Source: Emticicia sp043780375
GTDB taxonomy: Bacteria > Bacteroidota > Bacteroidia > Cytophagales > Spirosomataceae
Length of the DNA stretch: 64,000 nt
Assembly: GCF_043780375.1 (NCBI RefSeq)
Contig: NZ_JAYWCU010000144.1
Coordinates: 27,900 to 91,899 of the forward strand
Direction: 5' to 3'
Shown: positions 1-8,224 of the stretch, one piece after another
How positions within the stretch are numbered: the first letter of the stretch is position 1
How the letters are laid out: each line of letters begins with the position of its first letter
Translations under genes and position numbers: made by a program
The notes under the pieces: model-generated
Told to the model about the DNA's origin: nothing
Seen by the model: the letters and a program-made list of their open reading frames with translations, nothing else
Databases searched by the model: none

Positions 1-1074
1 TTTTCTGACTATTTTCAGCATTTGCCACAATTAGCCGATGAGCTGACTTTCTTGAAAGCCATGCACACCGACGAGTTTAATCATGCCCCTGCACAGTTAT
101 TTATGCACACGGGTAGTGCGAGGGTTGGGCGACCAAGTTTGGGTTCGTGGATAACTTATGGTTTAGGTTCTGAAAATCAGAATATGCCTGCATACATGGT
201 TTTAGTTTCTGGTTCGGAGCCAAGTGCAGGAAAATATTTGTGGGGAAATGGCTTTTTGCCTTCGGTTTATCAAGGTGTGCAGTGCCGTTCGAAGGGCGAC
301 CCAGTTTTGTATATCAATAATCCTGGTGAAATTGATTCGTTGATGCGACAAAAATCTATCGAAACGATTAATAAAATCAATGAATTGACTTACGATGAAA
401 TTGGCGACCCAGAAACTCTGACACGCATTTCGCAGTACGAAATGGCATTCAGAATGCAAACCGAAGTGCCTGAAACAATGGATATTTCGGACGAACCAGA
501 CTATATTCATGAAATGTATTGTACAGAAAAAGGAAAGGCGACTTTTGCCAATAATTGCCTTTTAGCGAGAAAATTGATTGAAAAAGGCGTGCGTGTAGTG
601 CAGCTTTTCGACCGCCGCTGGGACAATCACGGCACAGATGCAGGCAGTGGCGTAGATATTGGTTTACGCAGAAATGTACAATATGTCGATAAAGCAATCA
701 CGGCATTAATCAAAGATTTGAAACAAAGAGGTTTGCTCGACGAAACGCTCATTGTTTGGGGCGGAGAGTTTGGCAGAACGCCCATGATGGAAAACCGTGC
801 GGGCGATAATAATACGCCTTTCAAGGGTCGAGACCACCATGTTGATGCTTTTACGATGTTTATGGCAGGTGCAGGAATTAAAAAAGGCTATTCGCACGGC
901 GAAACTGACGAAATTGGCTATTATGGCATCAAAGGAAAAACGCATATCCATGATTTACAGGCAACCATTATGCACATCATGGGCTTTGACCACGAAAAAT
1001 TCACCTTTCCTTTTCAAGGTAGAAATTTTAGATTGACTGATGTAAGTGGGAAGGTTATTAGGGAGATTTTGTAG
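1..1074 (+). CDS. DUF1501 family protein, 3' part only
   Basis: The frame is open from base 1, so the true start lies upstream; the TTG at 22 is not a credible start. The visible 357 residues match the C-terminal part of DUF1501 proteins, alkaline-phosphatase/sulfatase-fold proteins common in Bacteroidota and Planctomycetota. Family landmarks are DNHGTDAG (about base 620), WGGEFGRTP (about 757) and a GRDHH segment (about 826), followed by the closing FPFQGRNFRLTD stretch. These are usually exported and encoded next to a DUF1549/DUF1553 cytochrome-type partner, which would lie outside the window. The biochemical function of the family is not established. Confidence 0.85.
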   Translation, partial: FSDYFQHLPQLADELTFLKAMHTDEFNHAPAQLFMHTGSARVGRPSLGSWITYGLGSENQNMPAYMVLVSGSEPSAGKYLWGNGFLPSVYQGVQCRSKGDPVLYINNPGEIDSLMRQKSIETINKINELTYDEIGDPETLTRISQYEMAFRMQTEVPETMDISDEPDYIHEMYCTEKGKATFANNCLLARKLIEKGVRVVQLFDRRWDNHGTDAGSGVDIGLRRNVQYVDKAITALIKDLKQRGLLDETLIVWGGEFGRTPMMENRAGDNNTPFKGRDHHVDAFTMFMAGAGIKKGYSHGETDEIGYYGIKGKTHIHDLQATIMHIMGFDHEKFTFPFQGRNFRLTDVSGKVIREIL

Positions 1075-1193
1075 GGAAAATCTTTTCATCTTAATTTTAG
1101 TAAATAATAATGAGAGTTTTGGCTGATTGTTTTAATCAGTCGGTGTGTCAGCCGTTTTTAAAACGGCATCAGAGAATAGGCTTTGCGTAATGC

Positions 1194-2231
1194 TTAAAAA
1201 TAATTTTCAACAGCAAAGCGATATTGGTTGATGAATATTTCTTTGAAGGCGGAGATGTTATTAAGCTCATAAAAAAGTAGCACCGCTTTTTTATATTCAG
1301 CAGGATTTACGCTTCGGTATGACAAAGGGCATGCATTCGAATTCATCAAAATGGCATTTCCTGTTAAGCGGGCTGTACGTTTGTTTCCATCTTCAAAAGG
1401 TTGAATATAACTCACCAAAAGAATAGACAAAAATGCTTTTTCAAAAACATTCTCTTTGTTATTTATCAATTCACAAAGTTTCGCTAAGGCTTCTTCTATA
1501 ATAAACTCATTGTCGGGCGGCAAGTATTTTGTACCTGTAATACGCACCATTCTTTTTCGTGGATTTTTTAAAATCCCCATTTTCTGAGTAACCAAAGTGT
1601 GTATGTCTATTATTTTGGCAATGCTTAACTGTTCATATAAATCACGGTTTTGATAAGTATATTCAATGACTATTTTATGATTGAGCAGCATCTGAGCTTC
1701 TTCTTTGGTATGCAAAGCTGACTCAATATTAAATTTAAGAAGTTGTTCGGTATCTAATAAATCATAAGTGTTTCCTTCTATTTGCGACGATTTCCAAGAC
1801 AATTCTATCATCAATCGCTCAAATTCTTTTCTAAATTGTCCTTCCGTGAGGTTTTTGACTTTATCTTGAAATTGTTTACTAATCGAATTTAACAATTTCA
1901 TTTCTTGCTCACTAAATATTTGAACATCTCGGATTTGGTCAAATACATTGATATTAAATCTTTCGATAATTTTTCTTTCATCAACGTCCAAATTAAAAAA
2001 CGATTCAATATTAATTGGGAAAGTTAATAAATTTTCAAAGCTAATGACATATTTCAGACTTGGACCATTGCCAATTGTTTGAATTATTTGGGTTTCCTTT
2101 AATTTTGCAAGCTCCCTGTTGAGGGTTGGTACAGAAATATTTTCATCTAAAATACCAAGTATTTCTGAGATACCAATTGGGCTGTTTTGTAAAATAATTC
2201 CTACAATTTTGTGTTGTCTTAATGCTTTCAT
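1194..2231 (-). CDS. Fic-domain protein with N-terminal helix-turn-helix; catalytic His replaced by Gln
   Basis: Fic enzymes move AMP or other phosphate-containing groups onto target proteins. Counting from the GTG at 2252, residues 1-75 look like a winged helix-turn-helix, SSQIEGN at 155-161 matches the class II inhibitory motif (S/T)xxxE(G/N), and 284-295 read QPFEDGNKRTAR. The canonical motif starts with a catalytic His; here the codon at 1401-1403 is CAA (Gln) while the phosphate- and metal-binding residues remain. I prefer the ATG at 2231 (345 aa), because a TAnnTTTG promoter box at 2252-2259 overlaps the GTG. An inverted repeat just upstream suggests autoregulation by the HTH domain. 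Family assignment is firm; activity is uncertain. Confidence 0.85.
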   Translation of the reverse strand: MKALRQHKIVGIILQNSPIGISEILGILDENISVPTLNRELAKLKETQIIQTIGNGPSLKYVISFENLLTFPINIESFFNLDVDERKIIERFNINVFDQIRDVQIFSEQEMKLLNSISKQFQDKVKNLTEGQFRKEFERLMIELSWKSSQIEGNTYDLLDTEQLLKFNIESALHTKEEAQMLLNHKIVIEYTYQNRDLYEQLSIAKIIDIHTLVTQKMGILKNPRKRMVRITGTKYLPPDNEFIIEEALAKLCELINNKENVFEKAFLSILLVSYIQPFEDGNKRTARLTGNAILMNSNACPLSYRSVNPAEYKKAVLLFYELNNISAFKEIFINQYRFAVENYF

Positions 2232-2245
2232 TTTTTTTAATAATT

Positions 2246-2304
2246 CTATCACAAATATAGTAATATCCTATCAAGTTGATAGAAATATTTAATAAATTGA
2301 TAGG
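2246..2304 (-). promoter_or_regulatory. Promoter and palindromic operator candidate of the HTH-Fic gene
   Basis: On the minus strand a TATATTTG box (2252-2259) matches the Bacteroidota -7 consensus TAnnTTTG. Upstream lies a perfect palindrome CTATCAA-g-TTGATAG (2268-2282), and a further half site TTGATAGG at 2297-2304; CTATCAC at 2246-2252 is a weaker fourth half site. The palindrome occupies the region where RNA polymerase contacts the -33 element, as expected for a repressor site. Binding by the Fic protein's own HTH domain is inference. Confidence 0.6.
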
Positions 2305-2381
2305 ATTAGTCTCTTTGCAGAGTACAAACCTTAGACTATTTGATGTTTCGGAAAAAGTTATTTGGGTGTAATTAAGTCAAA

Positions 2382-2486
2382 TTACTCTTCCAACCAAGGC
2401 AATTGTTTCCAATAAGCAGAGCCTTCATTTGTTTGATTAACACCTTTGGTGATTTGTTTATGCCAATTTTCAGTAAAAATCATCAT
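2382..2486 (-). CDS. Possible 34-residue small protein or gene remnant
   Basis: An open frame starts with two ATG codons at 2486 directly after an in-frame TGA, and ends with GSAYWKQLPWLEE and TAA at 2382. The composition (Trp-rich, mixed charge, ending WLEE) is more protein-like than the AT-rich surroundings. It lies alone in the 430-base gap between the Fic gene and rpsG. I do not recognise a family; it may be the 3' remnant of a decayed gene. Confidence 0.25.
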   Translation of the reverse strand: MMIFTENWHKQITKGVNQTNEGSAYWKQLPWLEE

Positions 2487-2529
2487 TCAAAAGCTGAATT
2501 TTATACATTTTAGCAATATTAAAACAAAA

Positions 2530-2567
2530 CACCCCGAAATCTCGACATTTAGTCAGTTCTCGGGGTG
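2530..2567 (-). terminator. Hairpin terminator downstream of rpsG
   Basis: CACCCCGA (2530-2537) pairs with TCGGGGTG (2560-2567); an inner GAC/GTC pair closes the loop. On the minus strand the stem is followed by GTTTTGTTTT, a plausible U-rich tail, about 95 bases after the rpsG stop. It marks the end of the rpsL-rpsG unit, so fusA is not co-transcribed here. Confidence 0.6.
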
Positions 2568-2661
2568 CTTTACTACAAAATACTATTACAGTTACTTGAT
2601 ATTCAAGACGACTCTAATTTTCAGTATTTGCATTTTTGTATAAATAGAATCTTCAGAAAAA

Positions 2662-3129
2662 TTAGAATCTAAAGTGCGAGAATGCTTTGTTAGCTTCTGC
2701 CATTCTGTGCGTATCATCTTTTTTCTTCACGGCTGCACCTTCACCTTTGGCAGCGGCGATAATCTCACCTGCCAAACGCTCAGTCATGGTTTTTTCACCA
2801 CGCTTACGTGAATAACTGATTAACCATTTCATACCTACCGACTGTTTACGGTCAGCACGTACTTCTTGTGGTACTTGGAAAGTAGCTCCACCTACACGGC
2901 GGCTCTTTACCTCAACAGTTGGCATAACATTAGCCAATGCTTTTTTCCACAATTCAAGTCCATTTTCTTTCGTACGAGCTTCAACTAATTCTAAAGCACC
3001 GTAGAATATGCTGTATGAGGTACTTTTCTTCCCGTCATACATTAAATTATTTACAAATTTTGTTACGGTTACATCTCTGAACTTTGGATCAGGAAGGACA
3101 TACCGCTTTTTTGGTTTTGATTTTCTCAT
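2662..3129 (-). CDS. rpsG: 30S ribosomal protein S7
   Basis: This protein nucleates assembly of the 3' domain of 16S rRNA and sits near the ribosomal exit site. The 155-residue length is normal. Typical segments are the N-terminal KKRYVLPDPKF, the KALANVMPTVEVKSRRVGGATFQVP core and the C-terminal HRMAEANKAFSHFRF. It follows rpsL by 126 bases on the same strand. In most bacteria fusA comes next, but here a terminator-like hairpin follows and then a Fic gene, so the classical str operon is broken after rpsG. Confidence 0.98.
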   Translation of the reverse strand: MRKSKPKKRYVLPDPKFRDVTVTKFVNNLMYDGKKSTSYSIFYGALELVEARTKENGLELWKKALANVMPTVEVKSRRVGGATFQVPQEVRADRKQSVGMKWLISYSRKRGEKTMTERLAGEIIAAAKGEGAAVKKKDDTHRMAEANKAFSHFRF

Positions 3130-3255
3130 TTTTTAAAATAAATAAGGTTTCGTTTTTAGAAAACTAATTCACCTTGTTTCGAATACTTTCAGAATCAAGA
3201 TTACTACCCTGTTGCTAAGTTATTTAGGAATTAACCGAAAACTTTCAACTGGAAA

Positions 3256-3678
3256 TTACTTTTTCTTACCGCCGCCTTTGCCTTTTACTGGTGCTGCAAC
3301 TTGACCTGGTTTAGGACGTTTTGTACCATACTTTGAACGGCTCTGCTTGCGACTTGCCACACCTGCGGTATCTAATGCACCACGAACAATGTGATAACGT
3401 ACACCGGGAAGGTCTTTCACACGACCACCACGAATCAATACGATTGAGTGTTCTTGTAAGTTGTGTCCTTCACCTGGGATGTAGGCGTTGACTTCTTTTT
3501 GATTTGTTAAGCGAACACGAGCAACTTTACGAAGTGCTGAGTTAGGCTTTTTGGGGGTCGTAGTATAAACACGAGTACAAACGCCACGACGCTGCGGACA
3601 TGAATCCAAAGCGGGTGACTTAGACTTCCAAGTCATTTGTTCTCTGCCGTTTCTTACTAACTGCTGTATAGTAGGCAT
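3256..3678 (-). CDS. rpsL: 30S ribosomal protein S12
   Basis: This protein lines the decoding centre and controls translational accuracy. The 140 residues include the conserved TPKKPNSALRKV loop (41-52) and GRVKDLPGVRYH (85-96). Lysines at 43, 44 and 88, where streptomycin-resistance substitutions occur in other bacteria, are the wild-type residues. Asp89 is the position that is beta-methylthiolated in many bacteria. The C-terminus is a Lys/Gly-rich tail (VKGKGGGKKK). It is first in a two-gene unit with rpsG and has a good TAnnTTTG promoter box about 50 bases upstream. Confidence 0.98.
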   Translation of the reverse strand: MPTIQQLVRNGREQMTWKSKSPALDSCPQRRGVCTRVYTTTPKKPNSALRKVARVRLTNQKEVNAYIPGEGHNLQEHSIVLIRGGRVKDLPGVRYHIVRGALDTAGVASRKQSRSKYGTKRPKPGQVAAPVKGKGGGKKK

Positions 3679-3727
3679 TTTGTTAAAAAATTGTTTTCGT
3701 TAAGACACTAATTTCCAATTAGGGCTG

Positions 3728-3735
3728 CAAAGGTA
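3728..3735 (-). promoter_or_regulatory. -7 promoter box of rpsL-rpsG
   Basis: TACCTTTG on the minus strand, followed by GC, is a full match to the Bacteroidota sigma-ABfr -7 consensus TAnnTTTG. It lies 50 bases upstream of the rpsL ATG. A TTG-type -33 element is not obvious; the upstream stretch is T-rich. Confidence 0.6.
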
Positions 3736-4069
3736 CGATTTTTATTATGAAAAGAAAAAGAGTTTTGGAAGATATTATTGATTTATTGAAATCTTGCGAT
3801 ATAGCTAACTAATATTATTGAAAAACAGGGTTTGAGCCTTGTTTATTACGATTTTCGCAGGCTCATTTTTTCTTCGTCAGTCAAAATAATATGTTTACTT
3901 TTACGTCGCATTAAACAAAGTTAAAACAAAACCCAACTAATTTTGTCCAAATACTTAACTTATCATACTTTTTAAATCACAACCAAAAAAAATCTCTTTC
4001 ACCACATCGACGTTCTAATTTAGAACTTTGTAATTTTTTAAACCAAAACTTTGTGCCTTTAATATCGAA
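3736..4069. other. Gene-free divergent region between rpsL and a glycosyltransferase gene
   Basis: About 330 bases without a convincing reading frame. It holds one hairpin, TGAGCCT (3833-3839) with AGGCTCA (3859-3865) followed by ATTTTTTC, for which there is no upstream plus-strand gene to terminate. Two ACTTTG repeats lie just before the ATG at 4070. Nothing else is recognised. Confidence 0.5.
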
Positions 4070-4948
4070 ATGAATACTGAATTTACAATAATAATTTTAG
4101 CTTTCAACGAAGAGCAACATCTTCCACGTTTGCTTGAGTCAATCAAAGAACTCAATACCCAGATCTGTATTTTAGATTCGGGAAGTACCGACCGAACGCT
4201 CGAAATTGCGTCAAGCTATGGGGCTACAGTCAAATATAATAAGTTTGAAAATCACCCAAAACAATGGGATTTTGCTCTGAAAAACTTCATCGTGAAAACA
4301 CCTTGGACAATCGGACTTGATTCTGACCATATTGTTTTGCCCGAATTATTAGAAATATTGAAGCATTTCAAAGATTCAAACACCCCTGCCGATGTAAATG
4401 GTATTTTCTTCAATCGTAAAAATTATTTCAAAGGTCGCTGGCTTAAACATGGTGGATATTTCCCGAAATACCTGATGAAAATGTTCCGCACAAGTGTAGG
4501 TTTTTCAGATTTGAACGAAAACATGGATCACCGTTTTGTGGCAAAAGGCAAAAATATTGTTTGGGACAAAGGCTATCTGAAAGAAGAAAACCTCAAAGAA
4601 AATCGAATTAGTTTTTGGATTGAAAAACATAACAGGTATAGCGACCAAATGGCAAAAGAGGAAGTTGAACGAAAAAAGCAATTACGTAATCAAACTATCC
4701 AACCTAAATTCTTTGGAAATCCTGACCAACGCAGTGCTTTTTTAAAGAAAATTTGGTGGGGAATGCCGCTCTTTGTTCGTCCTTTTATTTACTTTTTTCA
4801 TAGATATTTTATTCAACTCGGTTTTTTAGATGGAAAAGAAGGTTTAATTTTTCATTTCTTGCAAGCACTTTGGTTTAGATTTGTGGTTGATGTGAAGATT
4901 TTTGAGATTGAAAATGAAGAGAAACAAAAAAATGCTTTGAATATATGA
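4070..4948 (+). CDS. Family 2 glycosyltransferase (WaaE/KdtX-like)
   Basis: The protein probably transfers a sugar from a nucleotide donor onto lipopolysaccharide core or a similar surface glycan at the inner membrane face. It shows a GT-A fold start (TIIILAFNEEQHLPRLL, residues 6-22), LDSGSTDRT at 35-43 and a metal-binding DSD at 84-86. A basic, aromatic C-terminal part (about 225-275) may associate with the membrane. Length (292 aa) fits the short GT2 class. Its stop overlaps the next start (ATGA, 4945-4948), so the two genes are probably translationally coupled. Exact substrate cannot be told from sequence. Confidence 0.85.
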   Translation: MNTEFTIIILAFNEEQHLPRLLESIKELNTQICILDSGSTDRTLEIASSYGATVKYNKFENHPKQWDFALKNFIVKTPWTIGLDSDHIVLPELLEILKHFKDSNTPADVNGIFFNRKNYFKGRWLKHGGYFPKYLMKMFRTSVGFSDLNENMDHRFVAKGKNIVWDKGYLKEENLKENRISFWIEKHNRYSDQMAKEEVERKKQLRNQTIQPKFFGNPDQRSAFLKKIWWGMPLFVRPFIYFFHRYFIQLGFLDGKEGLIFHFLQALWFRFVVDVKIFEIENEEKQKNALNI

Positions 4949-5790
4949 GCAAATCATCAATTAGTATTCTTGGCTGTGGATGGCTTGGTTTACCTCTCGG
5001 AAAATTTTTTTCTGAAAAAGGTTTTATTGTAAAAGGTAGCACCACAAAACTTGATAAATTAGAGATTTTGAAAGCTAATAGCATTCAACCTTTTTTGTTG
5101 CAACTTAATCCACAAGTTGTGGGTGAAAATGTGGATAACTTGCTTAATACGAATACTTTAGTAATAAACATTCCACCAAGAATCAGTTTACAAAAAATTG
5201 ATGTTCACGTAGAGCAAATTTCTAATTTGTTACTAAATATAAAAAAGTCGTCAATAAAAAACATCATTTATATAAGTTCAACTTCAGTCTATCCAGAATT
5301 AAATCGAGAAATTTTTGAGGACGAAGTTACAACACCTGAGCAGTCAGCAAGCCCGACGATGCTAAAAGCAGAGAATTTGTTGAAGGAATTTTGCGAATTC
5401 TCATCAATCAATTTAACCATCTTACGCTGCGGTGGACTGATGGGTTATGACCGAATTCCTGCAAAATATTTTTCGGGTTGGAAAGGTTTAACAACAGGCG
5501 ATATTCAAGTAAATTATATACACCGAGATGATGTCATAAAAACTATCGAAACAATTATTGACAATGATATTTGGAATGAAACCTTCAATATCGTTTCGCC
5601 AATTCACCCAATAAGAAAAGAAATTTATGCAAAAAATTGCGAAGAATTAGGTTTTGAAATGCCCGAATTTGTAACACCTTTAGAAGTACAGCCTTTTAAA
5701 ATCATCAGCCCTAAAAAATGGATGGAAAGTTCAAAATATACCTTTATTTACGAAAATCCGCTTGATTATTATTACAAAAGAGACAATTAG
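4945..5790 (+). CDS. Small SDR-type NAD(P)-dependent epimerase/reductase (YeeZ-like)
   Basis: A Rossmann fold starts at once with SILGCGWLGLPLG (residues 7-19), an atypical glycine motif shared with the YeeZ group of extended short-chain dehydrogenases. SSTSVYP at 111-117 is the Ser-containing strand next to the active site; the usual YxxxK pair is not present in standard form, as in other YeeZ-like proteins. The start overlaps the upstream glycosyltransferase by four bases. Its stop codon abuts the stop codon of the convergent MerC gene at 5791 with no spacer. The substrate is unknown. Confidence 0.8.
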   Translation: MSKSSISILGCGWLGLPLGKFFSEKGFIVKGSTTKLDKLEILKANSIQPFLLQLNPQVVGENVDNLLNTNTLVINIPPRISLQKIDVHVEQISNLLLNIKKSSIKNIIYISSTSVYPELNREIFEDEVTTPEQSASPTMLKAENLLKEFCEFSSINLTILRCGGLMGYDRIPAKYFSGWKGLTTGDIQVNYIHRDDVIKTIETIIDNDIWNETFNIVSPIHPIRKEIYAKNCEELGFEMPEFVTPLEVQPFKIISPKKWMESSKYTFIYENPLDYYYKRDN

Positions 5791-6180
5791 TTATTGATGA
5801 CTATGAAAAACACGGCGGTGTTCTTTCCAATTTATCCAATATGCCGAGGCCATAATTAAAGCTCCAGTTACATTAAAGATGATTTCATAAGTGCCTTTTG
5901 CCAAAAACAAGCCCGTAAAGCTGAAACACAAAGCAATAGCAAGAAGCGTAAGTGGCAAAATATTATGATGATTTCGGTAATCTTTCACCAACAAAAAAAC
6001 AGCTAAAACAGCACTAATCCCTATTAAATAGACCTCCGAACGCTCACTAATAAAGCTACCACCCAAAAACGGAAGAGCAGTTATCACAAAAGGCATTGCG
6101 ATACAATGAATCGTACACAGAATTGACAGCCACAAGCCTACTTTATTAAGTGTATGATAATGTGTGATTATTTTTCGCAT
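5791..6180 (-). CDS. MerC-domain membrane protein
   Basis: This is a small four-helix inner membrane protein of the MerC family, which in mercury resistance carries Hg(II) across the membrane; in Bacteroidota most copies stand alone and may handle another soft metal. With the ATG at 6180 it has 129 residues. The first helix holds the metal-binding CTIHC (22-26), and the C-terminus is His-rich (HRRVFHSHQ). The earlier ATG at 6222 overlaps a TAnnTTTG promoter box and is unlikely to be used. No other mer genes are nearby. Two palindromic sites upstream suggest metal-responsive regulation. Confidence 0.8.
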   Translation of the reverse strand: MRKIITHYHTLNKVGLWLSILCTIHCIAMPFVITALPFLGGSFISERSEVYLIGISAVLAVFLLVKDYRNHHNILPLTLLAIALCFSFTGLFLAKGTYEIIFNVTGALIMASAYWINWKEHRRVFHSHQ

Positions 6181-6211
6181 AGAAAAACTGAAATTGTGCT
6201 TGTATTTACAA

Positions 6212-6252
6212 CAATGATGCAAAGATAGAACAAATATGCAACATCATTGCAA
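6212..6252 (-). promoter_or_regulatory. Promoter with two metal-regulator-like palindromes before the MerC gene
   Basis: TATCTTTG (minus strand, 6220-6227) matches the -7 consensus. A perfect palindrome TGCAA-CATCA-TTGCA spans 6237-6251, where the -33 element should lie, and a related half, CAATGATG, sits at 6212-6219 just after the -7 box. This spacing looks like operators of a Fur/Zur-type repressor. The regulator's identity is inference. Confidence 0.55.
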
Positions 6253-6287
6253 ATGTTTTGGTTCAAGAAAGAAAATATTTAGTCAAA

Positions 6288-6319
6288 AAAAATGACAACT
6301 TTTTAGGGTTGTCATTTTT
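6288..6319 (-). terminator. Terminator of sppA
   Basis: AAAAATGACAAC (6288-6299) pairs perfectly with GTTGTCATTTTT (6308-6319), giving a 12-base-pair stem with A and T flanks. It is about 50 bases after the sppA stop on the minus strand. Confidence 0.75.
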
Positions 6320-6368
6320 ATCAAAATCTATTTATTTTGCTTTTTTACTGCTAAGTCGCTGTGAACAT

Positions 6369-8138
6369 CTATTTTATAAGTACATCAAAGGGCATTCTTG
6401 CTTGAATTTTATCTAAGTTTTGAAGGTTTTTCAATTGTTTGGCATAAGGAGCAAAATCGCCGAGATAGGCTTTGAGTTTTACTTCTTCTTGGTCATTTCC
6501 GAATTTCTCCACAATTGTTTCAAAACTTGACTTTTTGATTGGAAAATATTTCACTCGATAGTCACCTTCTTTCAATTTTGCTTTTTTTGCGGCAACAGCA
6601 ATAGCAACATCAATTCCACCCAAAATATCAACCAAACCATTTGCTTTGCCCTGACTTCCTGTCCAGACTCTACCACCTGCAAGCGATTTTAGTTTTTCGA
6701 TACTCATGTGTCTTCCTTTGGCAGCTTTCGAAGTAAAGTTTTCGTAACCTTTATTTACGCCATTTTGAATCATATTTTTCTCGGCATCATTCATGGTTCG
6801 AGTTGCCGATGGCGAATTGGCATATTTGTGAGAGACAACTCCATCAAAAGTTACACCTAATTTTTCATTCATTAATTTCTCAACGTTAAAAATTACACCA
6901 AAAATACCTATTGAACCCGTAAGTGTAGTTGGCTGTGCCACGATAGTATCGCAAGCCATTGCCATAAAATATCCACCTGATGCTGCATAATCGCCCATTG
7001 AAGCAATAACTGGTTTTACTTTTTTCGTCAATTCTACTTCTCTCCACATCACGTCAGATGCCAAAGCACTTCCTCCACCCGAGTTGATACGCAATACAAT
7101 TGCTTTAATTTTTGAATCTTTACGTGCTTTTTGAAGTTCTTTTACGATTTTTTCTGAGCCAATATTATCTCCATTTCCATCGCCCGAAACAATATCACCC
7201 TCGCCAACAATAACCGCAATTCGATTAGAGTTATCACCTTCTTTTACTAATTTATCAGCTTTTAGGTATTTATTTAGGCCAATATATTCTATTTTCTTAT
7301 CATCTTTAAGACCTAATGTTTTGTGCAAAGCACTCTCAAATTCGTCCCAATAGCCAATATTTGTAATCAGTTTATATTTTACAGCGTCTGCAGGCTCTTG
7401 AATCAAAGCATTTTCCAGAATATTATTCAAGTCAGCCATCGAAATTTGACGAGCTTGTGCAATTTCTCCATAAAAGTTATTTGCCATATCAGTGATAAAC
7501 GACTGTGTTTGCTCACGACTATAATCACTCATTTTATCAAGAATGAGTGGCTCGACAGCACTTTTATAGTCACCTACTTTGAAAATCTCAGGTTTCACAC
7601 CAATTTTCTGAAATAAGCCTTTCATAAAAGGATATTCGGCACTCAAACCATTAAAATCTAATCCACCGTTGGGCGTAATATAGCTTTTGTCGGCAACTGA
7701 ACAAAGGTAAATTGCTCCTTCGGTCATTGTTTCGCCATAAGAATAGATAAATTTCTTCGATTTTTTGAAATCCAATAAATATTCTCTTACTTCTTTCAAA
7801 GTTGCCAAGCCCCCCATCGGGTATTCAGCTTTTAGATATATTCCCTTGATATTCGGGTCAATTTTGGCATTAGCAAGAGCTTCTTTTATTTGTGGTAAGC
7901 TAATTTGTCCAGGAGAATTACCGCCTGATAAAATTTCTGTAAAAGGGTCTTCATCGGCAGCATTTTCTCGAATAACCTGATTCAAATCAAGCTTCAAAAC
8001 TGAGTTTGATGACACCCTTGTTTTGGTGTCTGAACTCGACATTGCTGTACCAATTCCTATCAAAATAAAGAAGCTAAGAATACTGAAAAGAAAGATTCCT
8101 ACAATGGTTGCAGATACGTATTTCAAAAATTGTAACAT
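6369..8138 (-). CDS. sppA: Signal peptide peptidase SppA, long (67K) form
   Basis: This inner-membrane serine protease degrades cleaved signal peptides. One N-terminal membrane helix (about 8-30) is followed by two S49 peptidase domains. The Ser-Lys dyad is visible: Lys192 in DYKSAVEPL of the first domain and Ser357 in INSGGGSALA of the second. The 589-residue length matches the tandem-domain E. coli type rather than the short type. It has its own TAnnTTTG box (8169-8176) and terminator, so it appears monocistronic. Confidence 0.95.
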   Translation of the reverse strand: MLQFLKYVSATIVGIFLFSILSFFILIGIGTAMSSSDTKTRVSSNSVLKLDLNQVIRENAADEDPFTEILSGGNSPGQISLPQIKEALANAKIDPNIKGIYLKAEYPMGGLATLKEVREYLLDFKKSKKFIYSYGETMTEGAIYLCSVADKSYITPNGGLDFNGLSAEYPFMKGLFQKIGVKPEIFKVGDYKSAVEPLILDKMSDYSREQTQSFITDMANNFYGEIAQARQISMADLNNILENALIQEPADAVKYKLITNIGYWDEFESALHKTLGLKDDKKIEYIGLNKYLKADKLVKEGDNSNRIAVIVGEGDIVSGDGNGDNIGSEKIVKELQKARKDSKIKAIVLRINSGGGSALASDVMWREVELTKKVKPVIASMGDYAASGGYFMAMACDTIVAQPTTLTGSIGIFGVIFNVEKLMNEKLGVTFDGVVSHKYANSPSATRTMNDAEKNMIQNGVNKGYENFTSKAAKGRHMSIEKLKSLAGGRVWTGSQGKANGLVDILGGIDVAIAVAAKKAKLKEGDYRVKYFPIKKSSFETIVEKFGNDQEEVKLKAYLGDFAPYAKQLKNLQNLDKIQARMPFDVLIK

Positions 8139-8168
8139 ATACGGTTATAGTTTAGTTTTTTTTGACTA

Positions 8169-8176
8169 CAAAAATA
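8169..8176 (-). promoter_or_regulatory. -7 promoter box of sppA
   Basis: TATTTTTG on the minus strand matches TAnnTTTG, 31 bases upstream of the sppA ATG. Confidence 0.5.
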
Positions 8177-8224
8177 TATGTAGATACAGTAATTTTTTTA
8201 AATTGTTTGATAAAAGGGGAAAAT

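Noticed and set aside
202..510. Minus-strand open frame of 102 codons inside the DUF1501 gene
   Set aside because: It is antisense to a well-supported coding region and has no protein-like features.
2446..2643. Plus-strand open frame of 65 codons in the Fic/rpsG gap
   Set aside because: Low-complexity AT-rich translation that runs through the rpsG terminator hairpin.
3833..3865. Terminator upstream of rpsL on the plus strand
   Set aside because: There is a 7-base stem with T-run, but no plus-strand gene ends before it and the loop is long; left as an unexplained hairpin.
5791..6180. Mercury resistance operon
   Set aside because: Only a MerC-domain gene is present, with no merA, merR, merT or merP.
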